From: Spirosoma aerolatum | Lineage (GTDB): Bacteria; Bacteroidota; Bacteroidia; Cytophagales; Spirosomataceae | Assembly (NCBI RefSeq): GCF_002056795.1 | Contig: NZ_CP020104.1 | Location: 6,333,501-6,397,500 of the forward strand | DNA length: 64,000 nucleotides | Direction of reading: 5' to 3' | Shown: piece after piece, positions 7,769 through 15,917 of the stretch | Layout: each line of letters starts with the position of its first letter | Numbering within the stretch: position 1 is the first letter of the stretch | The notes under the pieces: generated by a model | What the model saw: the letters and a program-made list of their open reading frames with translations, nothing else | Database searches by the model: none | What the model was told of the DNA's origin: nothing | Position numbers and translations under genes: made by a program

Positions 7769-9487
7769 ATGAACCTTAATCTTGACGCTAAAAAAGGAAT
7801 GACCTACGATGCCATCGTCGTCGGTTCGGGCATATCGGGTGGCTGGGCGGCCAAGGAACTGACCCAGAAAGGACTCAAAGTGCTGATGCTGGAGCGCGGC
7901 CCCGATCTGAAACACGTTACGGATTACCCAACGGCCATGAAAGACCCCTGGGAGTTTCCGCACCGGGGGAAAATCGAATTGTGGGCAGCCGAAGAATACT
8001 GGGCCAATGCGCGCTCGGGTGGCAAACCTGGCGAAGACCAGCGGCATATGTTTACTAAAGATGTCGACTTCCCTTACATTGAAAAGCGTCCCTACGACTG
8101 GATTCGGGGTTATCACCTTGGCGGGCGTTCATTAATGTGGGGACGCCAAAGCTATCGGCTCAACGAACGGGACTTCACAGCCAATCTGGAAGACGGACAC
8201 GGTGTCGACTGGCCCATTCGGTATAAGGATCTGGCTCCCTGGTATTCGTATGTAGAGCGATTTGCCGGTATTTCGGGGAATAAAGATGGGCTGGCGGTTT
8301 TACCCGATGGCGACTTTGTGCCACCCATGCAGATGAACAGCATCGAGCTGAAAGCCAAAGAAGGAATCGAAAAGAATTTCAAGGGTCGCCATCTGGTAAT
8401 TGGTCGTCCGGCAATCATCTCGGTTGCCCAAAAAGTCCATACCGATCTGGGCAGGGCTTCGTGCCAATTCCGAAATCTGTGCGTGCGGGGCTGCCCGTTC
8501 GGGGCTTATTTCAGCACCCAGTCGTCAACCTTACCGGCAGCGATGAAAACGGGTAACCTGACAATTATTACGGATAAAATTGCCTATCAGGTTATTTACG
8601 ACGATCAGAAAGGTAAGGCGACGGGAGTGCGCGTCATTGACCAGAACACCAAACAACAGCAGGAATACTACGCCAAAATCATCTTCCTAAACGCATCCAC
8701 GATCAATACCGCCTGGATCATGATGCAGTCCACGTCGAAACGGTTTCCGAACGGGTTGGGCAACGACTCCGACCAGTTGGGCCGCAACCTGATGGACCAT
8801 CACCTGGGCGCGGGCGCATCGGGCGAGTTCGAAGGATTGCAGGAGTGGTACTATTATGGTCGCCGGGGCAATGGTATTTACATTCCCCGTTTTGCCAACT
8901 GGGGCGACGATAAACGGAAAGATTTTGTACGTGGTTTTGGCTATCAGGGCCGAGGGGCTCGGCAGGACTGGGTAGCGGGGGCAAGCAAAGAAGGCTTTGG
9001 ACCCGAATTCAAAGATAATCTGACCAAACCCGGTCGCTGGGAGTTCAATATTGGCGGGTTCGGCGAAACCCTGCCCGACCCCAATAACCGTATGCGCCTG
9101 TCCGGTAAGAAAGACAAATGGGGACTACCCATTGTCGAGTTCGATGCAGGCTGGGGCGAAAACACCGTCGGGATGCGCAAAGCGATGATGAATGATGCCG
9201 CCGAAATGCTCGAAGCTGCCGGACTAAAGAACATTAAAACCCGTAACGATCAGGACAAAAATCAGGGTATTGGCATTCACGAGATGGGTTCGGCACGCAT
9301 GGGCCGCGACCCCAAAACATCGGTACTCAATGCCTGGAACCAGGTTTGGGGCGCTAAGAATGTGTTCGTTACCGATGGAGCCGCTATGGTATCCTCATCC
9401 TGTGTAAATCCATCACTCACCTACATGGCTCTAACGGCCCGCGCAGCCGATTATGCCGTTCGGGAGTTGAAGCGGATGAACCTTTAA
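7769..9487 (+). CDS. GMC family oxidoreductase (large dehydrogenase subunit)
   Basis: A 572-residue FAD-dependent dehydrogenase. It has an N-terminal dinucleotide-binding motif, DAIVVGSGISGGWAAKEL, a GMC N-terminal signature around RGYHLGGRSLMWGR, and a C-terminal region with GIHEMGSARMG and NPSLTYMALTARAA, where the catalytic His/Asn of the family lies. A Cys cluster, CQFRNLCVRGCPFGA, fits the GMC_oxred_C / ferredoxin-like insertion of gluconate dehydrogenase-type enzymes. There is no signal peptide of its own; it probably travels with the Tat-type subunit 3. I place the start at 7769 because the sequence before it is a palindromic intergenic repeat. The electron acceptor is likely a cytochrome encoded elsewhere. 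Confidence 0.9.
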   Translation: MNLNLDAKKGMTYDAIVVGSGISGGWAAKELTQKGLKVLMLERGPDLKHVTDYPTAMKDPWEFPHRGKIELWAAEEYWANARSGGKPGEDQRHMFTKDVDFPYIEKRPYDWIRGYHLGGRSLMWGRQSYRLNERDFTANLEDGHGVDWPIRYKDLAPWYSYVERFAGISGNKDGLAVLPDGDFVPPMQMNSIELKAKEGIEKNFKGRHLVIGRPAIISVAQKVHTDLGRASCQFRNLCVRGCPFGAYFSTQSSTLPAAMKTGNLTIITDKIAYQVIYDDQKGKATGVRVIDQNTKQQQEYYAKIIFLNASTINTAWIMMQSTSKRFPNGLGNDSDQLGRNLMDHHLGAGASGEFEGLQEWYYYGRRGNGIYIPRFANWGDDKRKDFVRGFGYQGRGARQDWVAGASKEGFGPEFKDNLTKPGRWEFNIGGFGETLPDPNNRMRLSGKKDKWGLPIVEFDAGWGENTVGMRKAMMNDAAEMLEAAGLKNIKTRNDQDKNQGIGIHEMGSARMGRDPKTSVLNAWNQVWGAKNVFVTDGAAMVSSSCVNPSLTYMALTARAADYAVRELKRMNL

Positions 9488-9556
9488 AATAGTCCGCAGA
9501 CTGTTATGATGAACCTGTTTAAACTTTTTAACTTTCAAAGTCAACCGAGTACTCGG

Positions 9557-9787
9557 TTAGAAAGCCCGTAGTTTTTGTTCATTGGCCTGATTAGATTGGC
9601 CTGGATTAAAGCCTTTGCGATTTGTGCCCGTTGGACGTTTTTAGCTGGATGAGCTCGTTACAGCAACCACAAAGCATTTTTTACAAGCCAGATTGGTAAC
9701 GAGGTCAACTTTTTCACCTTTGAAAGAACCTTCGAATTCATAAGAGAAAGCTGGTTTTGGGGGCGCCCGAGTGGTTGGCTTAAGCAC
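9557..9787 (-). pseudogene. Possible small CxxC protein gene with an in-frame stop, in a 525-base gene-poor gap
   Basis: The stretch 9488-10012 has no long gene. On the minus strand a frame opens at GTG 9787 and reads GVLKPTTRAPPKPAFSYEF, then GEKVDLVTNLACKKCFVVAV, before TAA at 9641-9643. The same frame continues with KRPTGTNRKGFNPGQSNQAN to a second TAA at 9557. Farther upstream, ATG 9829 would read MVN, stop, then the same frame. It looks protein-like (CKKC knuckle, basic tail) but is interrupted twice. It could be a real 48-residue protein from GTG, a decayed gene, or chance. I do not recognise a family. The rest of the gap holds only a 16-base palindrome at 9544 and a terminator at 9957. 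Confidence 0.4.
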
Positions 9788-9956
9788 CCCAAAATTCAGC
9801 TTTTTCTGCTTTCTAAACTAATTAACCATTTTCTTCCGGCAGGTACAATTACGTACCTATTGACGTTGACGCCAGATCACTTTTTTATGTAAACTGATGA
9901 ATTATAGGTAAGGCTTAAGCAATTCCAGGGCGTTTTTCACACTTATTAAAAACAGC

Positions 9957-9986
9957 GAGGCCCGTTCGATATATCGAACGGGCCTC
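9957..9986 (-). terminator. Hairpin terminator after the fatty-acid hydroxylase gene
   Basis: A perfect 30-base palindrome with 15-bp arms (GAGGCCCGTTCGATA and its complement), 26 bases beyond the stop codon at 10013. On the minus strand it is followed by GCTGTTTTTAAT, a T-rich tail. It could also stop readthrough from the plus strand. Confidence 0.75.
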
Positions 9987-10012
9987 ATTACGAATAAGCC
10001 GTAGCCAGTTAA

Positions 10013-10660
10013 TTACTTCTGGAAAGATCCAAATACATAATCCCAAATTGGTGACGATACGCCGTAGTTACTTTCTGGATTCTTGTAGTGATGAACACTA
10101 TGGTTAACCCATAACTGCTTAAAGAAATTCTTCGGTGGCGCATAGGCATGTACGATGAAGTGCGTAGCCAGATACCCCGAATATCCCACCAAAAAACCAG
10201 GAAAGAATGCATAAGCGGCCTCGCCCATCAACAGGAAAAACATACCAAAAAAGAAGGCTGCAACAAAAACGGCTAGTGCAGGTGGCATAGCCAGTCGGGT
10301 CTTATCTTTCGGATATTCGTGGTGAACACCATGAAATGTATACTGTATTTTGGCGCGACTAGGTGTTGTGGGAGCCAGATGATACAGATACCGATGCAAA
10401 ATGTACTCGAATAGGGTAAATGAGAACAATCCAACTACAAAAAGGCCACCGATTGTCCAGTTGCCCATATCCGTATACGTAAACGCATACCAAACCAGAA
10501 AGGCTGATAAAATCAGCCACATTGAAATAGGCACCATAATATGCGTTCTCGACAAAGCTTCTAAAATTGGATTGTCGAATAGCTGTTTCGTGCCACTATT
10601 CTTGGGCCGGGTTTTTCCATGCCCTGCTATTGTCTGTAACTTCTCTTTTTCAGATTCCAT
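10013..10660 (-). CDS. Sterol desaturase / fatty-acid 2-hydroxylase family membrane enzyme
   Basis: A 215-residue integral membrane di-iron oxygenase. It has four or more predicted helices and the histidine boxes HRYLYH, HGVHHEYP, THFIVHAY and HSVHHYKNPE in the order found in fatty-acid hydroxylases. It most likely 2-hydroxylates fatty acyl chains of sphingolipids or other membrane lipids, which many Bacteroidota make; the lipid substrate is inferred. The frame is open up to GTG 10684, but a -7 box lies at 10684-10691, so the ATG at 10660 (MESEKEK) is preferred. A palindromic terminator follows the stop. Confidence 0.88.
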   Translation of the reverse strand: MESEKEKLQTIAGHGKTRPKNSGTKQLFDNPILEALSRTHIMVPISMWLILSAFLVWYAFTYTDMGNWTIGGLFVVGLFSFTLFEYILHRYLYHLAPTTPSRAKIQYTFHGVHHEYPKDKTRLAMPPALAVFVAAFFFGMFFLLMGEAAYAFFPGFLVGYSGYLATHFIVHAYAPPKNFFKQLWVNHSVHHYKNPESNYGVSSPIWDYVFGSFQK

Positions 10661-10683
10661 AGAGTCGTACTCAGTTAACACCA

Positions 10684-10691
10684 CAAAAATA
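10684..10691 (-). promoter_or_regulatory. -7 box (TATTTTTG) of the hydroxylase gene
   Basis: Exact TAnnTTTG match on the minus strand, about 24 bases upstream of ATG 10660. It overlaps the alternative GTG start and so favours the shorter protein. The -33 element is not clear. Confidence 0.5.
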
Positions 10692-10748
10692 ATAGGAAAA
10701 CCCGTTCATTAGCCCCGATTCAATAGTAAAATAAGTTTACCATCTTGG

Positions 10749-12083
10749 TTATGTCCTAACTTCCACCTGATCAGAAAGTTTTTCCTGCATAGCCTTTACA
10801 TCGCCTTTGGGTAGTTTAGGCTTTATGATCAGACGCAATGAATTACTGTAAGTCAGATAGTTGACCATCCAGTTCAGGAAAATAAATAAACGATTTTTAA
10901 CGCCAACAATCGACATTAAGTGAACAAAGAGCCAGGTTAACCAGGCAAAAAATCCTTGAAATTTTAAATACGGCAGGTCAACCACAGCTAATCCGCGTCC
11001 AATAGTAGCCATTGTTCCCAGATCGTTATACGTAAACGCTTCAGGTTGTTCGTTACGTACCCAGTGGAGCAGATTTTTTGCCAAATGCCGCCCTTGCTGA
11101 ATAGCAGGCTGAGCTACCTGAGGGTGCCCGTTCGGCCATTTTTCTTCCGTCATTAGAGCCACATCACCGATGGCAAAAATGTCGGTAAAGCCCTGTACCT
11201 GACTGTATCGATTCACTAACACACGCCCTCCCCGCCCCAGTACATCAGGTGGTAGGCCTGCTAATGGGTTGGCTTTTACCCCGGCAGCCCAGATTAGGTT
11301 ATTAGTACGGAGCGTTGAGCCGTCATTCATTGTCACAATACGTCCATCAAAGTCTTTTACCCGCGTATTGAGCTTCACAATCACGCCTAACTCCCGTAAG
11401 TAATTCAGTGAATGCTCCTGCGATTGTACCGACATAGGACCCAGCAACTCTGCACCCGATTCGATGAGGAAAATATCCATCATCTTGAAATCCAGTTCTG
11501 GATAGTCGACAGGTAACACTGTTTTCCGCATTTCGGCCAATGTGCCACAGAGTTCCACCCCAGTTGGTCCTCCGCCTACTACGACCACATCCATCAACCC
11601 CTCTCGCTCATCCTGCGTTTCAACGCTGAGGGCATCCTCAAAATTCTGAAGCATTCGGTTCCGCAGCGCAATCGCTTCCGATACCGACTTCATAGGTAAC
11701 GCTTTTTCAATGATATTCTGCTGATTGAAAAAGTTAGTGTCGGCCCCGGTGGCTATTACCAGATAATCGTACGTAACGGGACCAAGCTCTGTATCAACAG
11801 TTTTATCGGCCGTACGAATTCCCGTTACCGTCGTTACCCGGATATGAACGTTTTTACAACCGCCAAATACGGCCCGTAACGGAAATAATATGGAGTTGGC
11901 TTCCAGACCAGCCGTTGCTACCTGATAATAAAGGGGCTGAAATTCGTGGTAGTTCTGTTTATTGATAAGAACTACCTGAAACTCTTTCCGATGCGATAAT
12001 TTCCGGGCTAATTTAAGCCCACCAAAGCCCGCACCGACAATAACGACACGTTTGCGATCCGTTTGGGGTATGTTTGGATTCAT
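10749..12083 (-). CDS. ndh: Type II NADH:quinone dehydrogenase (NDH-2)
   Basis: A 444-residue single-subunit flavoprotein that oxidises NADH and reduces quinone at the inner membrane without pumping protons. Residues about 11-40 hold the FAD site VVIVGAGFGGLKLARKL. A second Rossmann motif, DVVVVGGGPTGVELCGTLAE (about residue 165-185), binds NADH, and FAIGDVALM (about 305) is the FAD-contacting motif. AQPAIQQGRHLAKNL is also conserved. The C-terminus has an amphipathic/hydrophobic stretch (LFIFLNWMVNYLTYS) for membrane attachment. It lies between a lipid hydroxylase and bshA, all on the minus strand, with gaps of about 60-100 bases. Confidence 0.93.
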   Translation of the reverse strand: MNPNIPQTDRKRVVIVGAGFGGLKLARKLSHRKEFQVVLINKQNYHEFQPLYYQVATAGLEANSILFPLRAVFGGCKNVHIRVTTVTGIRTADKTVDTELGPVTYDYLVIATGADTNFFNQQNIIEKALPMKSVSEAIALRNRMLQNFEDALSVETQDEREGLMDVVVVGGGPTGVELCGTLAEMRKTVLPVDYPELDFKMMDIFLIESGAELLGPMSVQSQEHSLNYLRELGVIVKLNTRVKDFDGRIVTMNDGSTLRTNNLIWAAGVKANPLAGLPPDVLGRGGRVLVNRYSQVQGFTDIFAIGDVALMTEEKWPNGHPQVAQPAIQQGRHLAKNLLHWVRNEQPEAFTYNDLGTMATIGRGLAVVDLPYLKFQGFFAWLTWLFVHLMSIVGVKNRLFIFLNWMVNYLTYSNSLRLIIKPKLPKGDVKAMQEKLSDQVEVRT

Positions 12084-12177
12084 GGGTATCTGTTTACGGT
12101 TTAGCGTTTCCGGCTTTCGGCAGTTGATGCGTTACTCATTCTCACATCAGCCCACAAAACCGAAACCGGTAAACCCA

Positions 12178-13317
12178 TTAACTAACAAGCGGTTTCGCTT
12201 CCTGCAAAACGCGCTCATAATACGCTTCATACCGGGGCAAGATACGCGATAACTCAAACTCTTTAGCTCTTGCCAGGGCATTTTGTTTGAACGTTGGTAG
12301 ATGATTATCGTCAAGTATATACAAGGCATTTCTGACCATGTCGTCTACATCGCCAACCGGGCTTAGAAACCCCGTTACACCATGTATGTTCAACTCAGGC
12401 AACCCACCCGCATTCGACGTAATCAAGGGCACCTCGCAAGCCATGGCTTCCAGAGCAGCCAATCCAAAACTTTCGTTTTCGGAAGGCATAATAAACAGAT
12501 CGGCAACCGACAGAACCTCTTCAACCTGATCGAGCTTACCCAGAAAGCGTACCTGATCGTAAATACCCAGATCACGCACTAGCCGCTCAATACGGGCTCG
12601 CTCCGGTCCATCGCCCACCAGCAACAGCTTGGCAGGAATGCCCTGTTGAATATGATAAAACGCCATCACGGCATCGTCGATACGTTTCACACGACGGAAG
12701 TTGGAAGTATGCACAATCAACTTTTCGCCGTTGGGGCAAATTGCTTTTTTGAAATGCTCTTTCTGCTGCCGTTTGAACCGATCCAGATCAATAAAGTTTG
12801 GAATAACTTCAATTTCCCGGTGAACTTTGAAATGTTTGTAGGTATCCTGCCGCAAATCTTCCGACACTGACGTAACACCATCCGACTCGTTGATACTGAA
12901 TGTAACGACGGGTTCGTAGGAAGCATCTTTACCGACCAGCGTGATGTCGGTTCCATGAAGCGTCGTTACAACAGGTACAATTCGCCCCTGCGAACGAAGA
13001 ATCATTTTGGCCATATAAGCCGCTGATGCATGAGGAATGGCGTAGTGAACATGCAGTAAATCAACGTTCTCGTTCTGAACCACATTGACCATTTCACTCG
13101 CCAGCGCCGATTCATACGGAGCATACTGGAAGAGCGGGTACGAGGGTATATTTACTTCATGATAAAAAACATTTTCGTTGAAAAAGTCAAGTCGAGGTGG
13201 TTGCTGATAGGTAATGAAGTGAATCTGGTGACCATTTTTGGCTAACGCTTTACCAAGTTCGGTAGCCACCACGCCACTGCCCCCAAAAGTCGGGTAGCAC
13301 ACAATGCCAATTTTCAT
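12178..13317 (-). CDS. bshA: N-acetyl-alpha-D-glucosaminyl L-malate synthase BshA
   Basis: First enzyme of bacillithiol synthesis; it transfers GlcNAc from UDP-GlcNAc to L-malate. The 379-residue GT4 protein starts MKIGIVCYPTFGGSGVVATE, the BshA hallmark, and has DLLHVHYAIPHASAAYMAK and TTLHGTDITLVG in the N-domain. The C-domain has VHTSNFRRVKR, LLLVGDGPERARIE and the nucleotide-sugar site MPSENESFGLAALEAMACEV. The frame extends to 13350, but ATG 13317 gives the family's standard N-terminus. Its presence implies a bacillithiol-based thiol pool; bshB and bshC are not in this window. Confidence 0.95.
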   Translation of the reverse strand: MKIGIVCYPTFGGSGVVATELGKALAKNGHQIHFITYQQPPRLDFFNENVFYHEVNIPSYPLFQYAPYESALASEMVNVVQNENVDLLHVHYAIPHASAAYMAKMILRSQGRIVPVVTTLHGTDITLVGKDASYEPVVTFSINESDGVTSVSEDLRQDTYKHFKVHREIEVIPNFIDLDRFKRQQKEHFKKAICPNGEKLIVHTSNFRRVKRIDDAVMAFYHIQQGIPAKLLLVGDGPERARIERLVRDLGIYDQVRFLGKLDQVEEVLSVADLFIMPSENESFGLAALEAMACEVPLITSNAGGLPELNIHGVTGFLSPVGDVDDMVRNALYILDDNHLPTFKQNALARAKEFELSRILPRYEAYYERVLQEAKPLVS

Positions 13318-13580
13318 GCGCAAGAGAACGAGTTTGTCTCTCAACAACAAATGGATGCAAAAAGAATCCCATTAGTGATGAAGGATATATAAAAGAAAAT
13401 CAACAAACGATACAATAGGATTAACGAATAACTCCAGGTATGTGTTTTTATCAATCCAAAGTGCAGCGGTTTGGCAACAACCGGGTCTTTATAACGAAAC
13501 AGGCTCGTTAGCTCGTGTTCATTGGAAAAGTGTATCACTCTTTCATCTAAAAGCCTTAATTTTGATTCAAATAACTCGTC

Positions 13581-14456
13581 ATGCTTGCGCGTCAACAGGC
13601 TACCTTTTCCGCTTTTACGTTCGGTTTTTTGCGGCTCATTCGGCTGCAGAATCTGCTGATTGTTGTGCTGATGCAGGTAATGGCGCGTCTGTTTTTAGTA
13701 GGCCCCCGTCAGGAAGGGCTACAGCTTCTGATCGATCCCGGTATTTGGCTGCTCTGCCTGTCGACCGTTTGTATTGCTGCGGCAGGTTATATCATCAATG
13801 ATTATTTCGATGTTAAAATAGACCTGGTCAACAAGCCTGATCGAGTCATTATCGGGCGGTATCTGAAACGCCGGGTGGCTATGGGTGTACACCAGGTTTT
13901 GAATGTGATTGGCTGCCTGATAGGCCTTTACCTGAGTAAATGGGTATTTCTAATCGATGTAGTTGCCGTTACACTACTGTGGTTTTATTCGGCTCTGTTC
14001 AAACGCCAGATGCTGATCGGCAATATCGTCATTTCCTTCCTGTCAGCTCTTTCGCTGCTGGTTATGGCCATCTATTATCGGCATAATACCGAGCTGATAC
14101 TGATGTATGCCCTCTTTTCGTTTGGTATCTCGATTATTCGTGAGATCATCAAAGACATGCAGGATATTCGGGGCGACGCCCGATTTGGTTGCCGTACTCT
14201 GCCCATTGTGCTGGGATTACGCCAAACCAAATATGTGTTGTATATGCTGATTGGTTTATTTACCTGTTCCCTTTTCATCATCGCTGGCTCTCTCCATAAC
14301 CCGCGACTTACTTTGCTTTTCCTGCTTTTGCTCCTGCCAATGGGCTGGTTGGTTTATCGGCTCATACTGGCCGATACGCGACGCGATTTCGGTTACCTCA
14401 GTAACCTCTGCAAGATTATTATGCTGCTGGGTATCATTAGCATGGGATGGGCGTAG
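13581..14456 (+). CDS. UbiA family prenyltransferase
   Basis: A 291-residue membrane protein with about eight hydrophobic helices. The two Asp-rich motifs of UbiA enzymes are present: NDYFDVKIDLVNKPDR (about residue 73) and IIKDMQDIRGDARFG (about 190). It transfers a prenyl chain from a prenyl diphosphate to an acceptor; the closest group I recall is geranylgeranylglycerol-phosphate geranylgeranyltransferase-like proteins in Bacteroidota, but menaquinone or haem acceptors cannot be excluded. It is divergent from bshA across 263 bases. Its last codon and stop form the outer end of a perfect 33-bp inverted repeat. Confidence 0.85.
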   Translation: MLARQQATFSAFTFGFLRLIRLQNLLIVVLMQVMARLFLVGPRQEGLQLLIDPGIWLLCLSTVCIAAAGYIINDYFDVKIDLVNKPDRVIIGRYLKRRVAMGVHQVLNVIGCLIGLYLSKWVFLIDVVAVTLLWFYSALFKRQMLIGNIVISFLSALSLLVMAIYYRHNTELILMYALFSFGISIIREIIKDMQDIRGDARFGCRTLPIVLGLRQTKYVLYMLIGLFTCSLFIIAGSLHNPRLTLLFLLLLLPMGWLVYRLILADTRRDFGYLSNLCKIIMLLGIISMGWA

Positions 14457-14528
14457 GAGTTTATGTAGGATGTATAATGTATGGACGCTGCTGATCATAC
14501 ATTATACATCCTACATAAACTCCTACGC
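14451..14528. repeat. Perfect 33-bp inverted repeat overlapping the UbiA stop codon
   Basis: Arms 14451-14483 and 14496-14528 are exact reverse complements (33/33) with a 12-base loop, GACGCTGCTGAT. The outermost six bases of the left arm are the final Ala codon and TAG of the prenyltransferase gene. This stem is far longer than ordinary terminators. Confidence 0.95.
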
Positions 14529-14605
14529 CGTTCCCTAAAGCATTTGACTATTCGGTGCGGTCTTCTAGTAGCTTTGAGACTTAACACTTAACAGACTCTA
14601 TCTGC

Positions 14606-15304
14606 ATGAAAACGCTCACGTTATCGTTGCTTCTGATTTTTTCAATACTGATAAACGCTCAGGCTCAGGAATGTCTGGGGATCCCGTTTAAAAGTGGTAT
14701 GAGTTTCGAACTTAGCCACTTCAATGCAAAAGAAAAACTGACGGGTAAGGTGAATTATCAGGTAAAAGATGTTCGCAAGGAAGGCGGATCGACCGTGGTA
14801 GATATAACGGCGCTGTTTGAAGATGACAAAGGCAAACAACGCCCTCCCTATACGATTCGGTATACCTGCTCAGGCAATGAACTGGTAGCCGACATGTCGG
14901 GCATGCTCCAGTCGATGCAGTCAACTATGAAAGACATGGAAATGCGGTTGAAGTCCAATAAATTGGTGTATCCAGCCAAGCTTAGCGTGGGGCAGAAACT
15001 GGATGATGGACAAATGGAAGCCGACATGCTAAACAATGGAACCACCATGATGACCATGAACATGACCATGACAAACCGGCAAGTCGATGGGAAAGAATCC
15101 ATTACGACGCCAGCCGGAACTTTCGACACGTACAAAATCTCATCGGATGTTAGTTTTGAGAACCGAGCTATGGGCATTCCCATTCGCAGTTCAATGCGCG
15201 TAGTGAGCTATCGGACCGACAACAAGATTTTTGACATAAAATCAGAAACGTACAACAAAAACGGCAAATTGCTCGGTTCATCTGTGCTTACCAAAGCCAA
15301 TTGA
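14606..15304 (+). CDS. Exported TapB-like / DUF3108-like protein
   Basis: A 232-residue secreted protein with a cleavable signal (MKTLTLSLLLIFSILINAQA). The rest is beta-rich, starting at LGIPFKSGMSFELSHFNAKE and including TTPAGTFDTYKISSDV and VVSYRTDNKIFDIKSETYNK. This order matches the TapB/DUF3108-type fold seen in Bacteroidota; the central Met-rich stretch (MTMNMTMTN) is unusual but may be structural. The function is unknown and may involve envelope maintenance. It is isolated between a palindromic repeat and the MerC gene. Confidence 0.65.
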   Translation: MKTLTLSLLLIFSILINAQAQECLGIPFKSGMSFELSHFNAKEKLTGKVNYQVKDVRKEGGSTVVDITALFEDDKGKQRPPYTIRYTCSGNELVADMSGMLQSMQSTMKDMEMRLKSNKLVYPAKLSVGQKLDDGQMEADMLNNGTTMMTMNMTMTNRQVDGKESITTPAGTFDTYKISSDVSFENRAMGIPIRSSMRVVSYRTDNKIFDIKSETYNKNGKLLGSSVLTKAN

Positions 15305-15360
15305 TAGGCGCTTACCCATTGGCTGCTGGATTATTTCCCTCACAATTTGTCGAACTTTAC

Positions 15361-15373
15361 GCAACTTAGTTGC
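15361..15373. promoter_or_regulatory. Zur/Fur-like palindrome upstream of merC-type gene
   Basis: GCAAC-TTA-GTTGC, an inverted repeat with flanking A/T (TAC..., ...AAA). It resembles TTGCAAC-N-GTTGCAA boxes of Fur-family zinc regulators. It lies about 43 bases upstream of the -7 box of the MerC gene. Single-site similarity only. Confidence 0.4.
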
Positions 15374-15415
15374 AAAAAAGTGGGTTAAGGAGAAGTACGA
15401 TTCCCAATCGTATCG

Positions 15416-15423
15416 TACTTTTG
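15416..15423 (+). promoter_or_regulatory. -7 box (TACTTTTG) of merC-type gene
   Basis: Exact TAnnTTTG match 9 bases before ATG 15433, which would leave a leader of about 5 bases. The -33 motif is not evident. Confidence 0.5.
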
Positions 15424-15432
15424 TATCCGCTT

Positions 15433-15813
15433 ATGAAAACAGGTATTCTTTCCCGCAAAGCTGACTATATAGGTATTACCGGCTCTATATTATGCATTAT
15501 TCACTGCATGATTACGCCAGTTATGCTCTTAACTACGTCGCTAATGCAGAATTCAACGCTTCGAGTCAGTTATCTCAGTCTGGATTATGTGTTTATCGGA
15601 GTGAATATCGTAGCCGTTTACTTTGCTACCCGGCATTATGCTCCACCCGTCATAAAACGGAGCCTTTGGGGATTCCTGAGCCTCTTCAGCATTGCCCTCC
15701 TGCTGGAAGAAACCGCTCCTGTTTTCGAATACATTGCCTATCTGGCCTCTGCCGGACTGGTCATCACCCACTTCCTGAATATTCGCCAGCACAGGCTAAG
15801 CCACGTGCATTAA
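15433..15813 (+). CDS. MerC domain inner-membrane protein
   Basis: A 126-residue protein with four hydrophobic helices and the MerC-type motif ILCIIHCMITPVMLL (C-x3-H-C) in the first helix, plus a C-terminal His-rich tail (RQHRLSHVH). MerC of mercury operons imports Hg2+, but stand-alone Bacteroidota members are more often linked to zinc or other metals under Fur/Zur control. No mer genes are nearby, so mercury resistance is not supported. ATG 15433 is chosen because the promoter box lies just upstream and an earlier TTG (15370) would sit inside the operator. It is convergent with the di-haem gene. Confidence 0.8.
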   Translation: MKTGILSRKADYIGITGSILCIIHCMITPVMLLTTSLMQNSTLRVSYLSLDYVFIGVNIVAVYFATRHYAPPVIKRSLWGFLSLFSIALLLEETAPVFEYIAYLASAGLVITHFLNIRQHRLSHVH

Positions 15814-15817
15814 TCTA

Positions 15818-15917
15818 AACCGGGATTTATAGGCTTAAACTGACCGACCTTGATTGGCTTTCTTTGAAGGCTTTTATAAAATCAGAATCCATCAGTTCAA
15901 TTCTACAAATCCCGGTT
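15818..15917. repeat. Inverted repeat filling the gap between two convergent genes
   Basis: Arms 15818-15832 and 15903-15917 pair at 14 of 15 positions (core AACCGGGATTT). The left arm begins 4 bases after the MerC stop, and the right arm ends directly against the stop codon of the di-haem gene at 15918. Inner short complementary stretches (AAACTGA with TCAGTT) suggest a second stem. Confidence 0.7.

Noticed and set aside
13341..13595. 84-codon minus-strand frame upstream of bshA
   Set aside because: Low-complexity hydrophobic tail, overlaps the UbiA start, no family match.
15433..15813. Mercury resistance operon
   Set aside because: Only MerC is present; no merR, merT, merP or merA.
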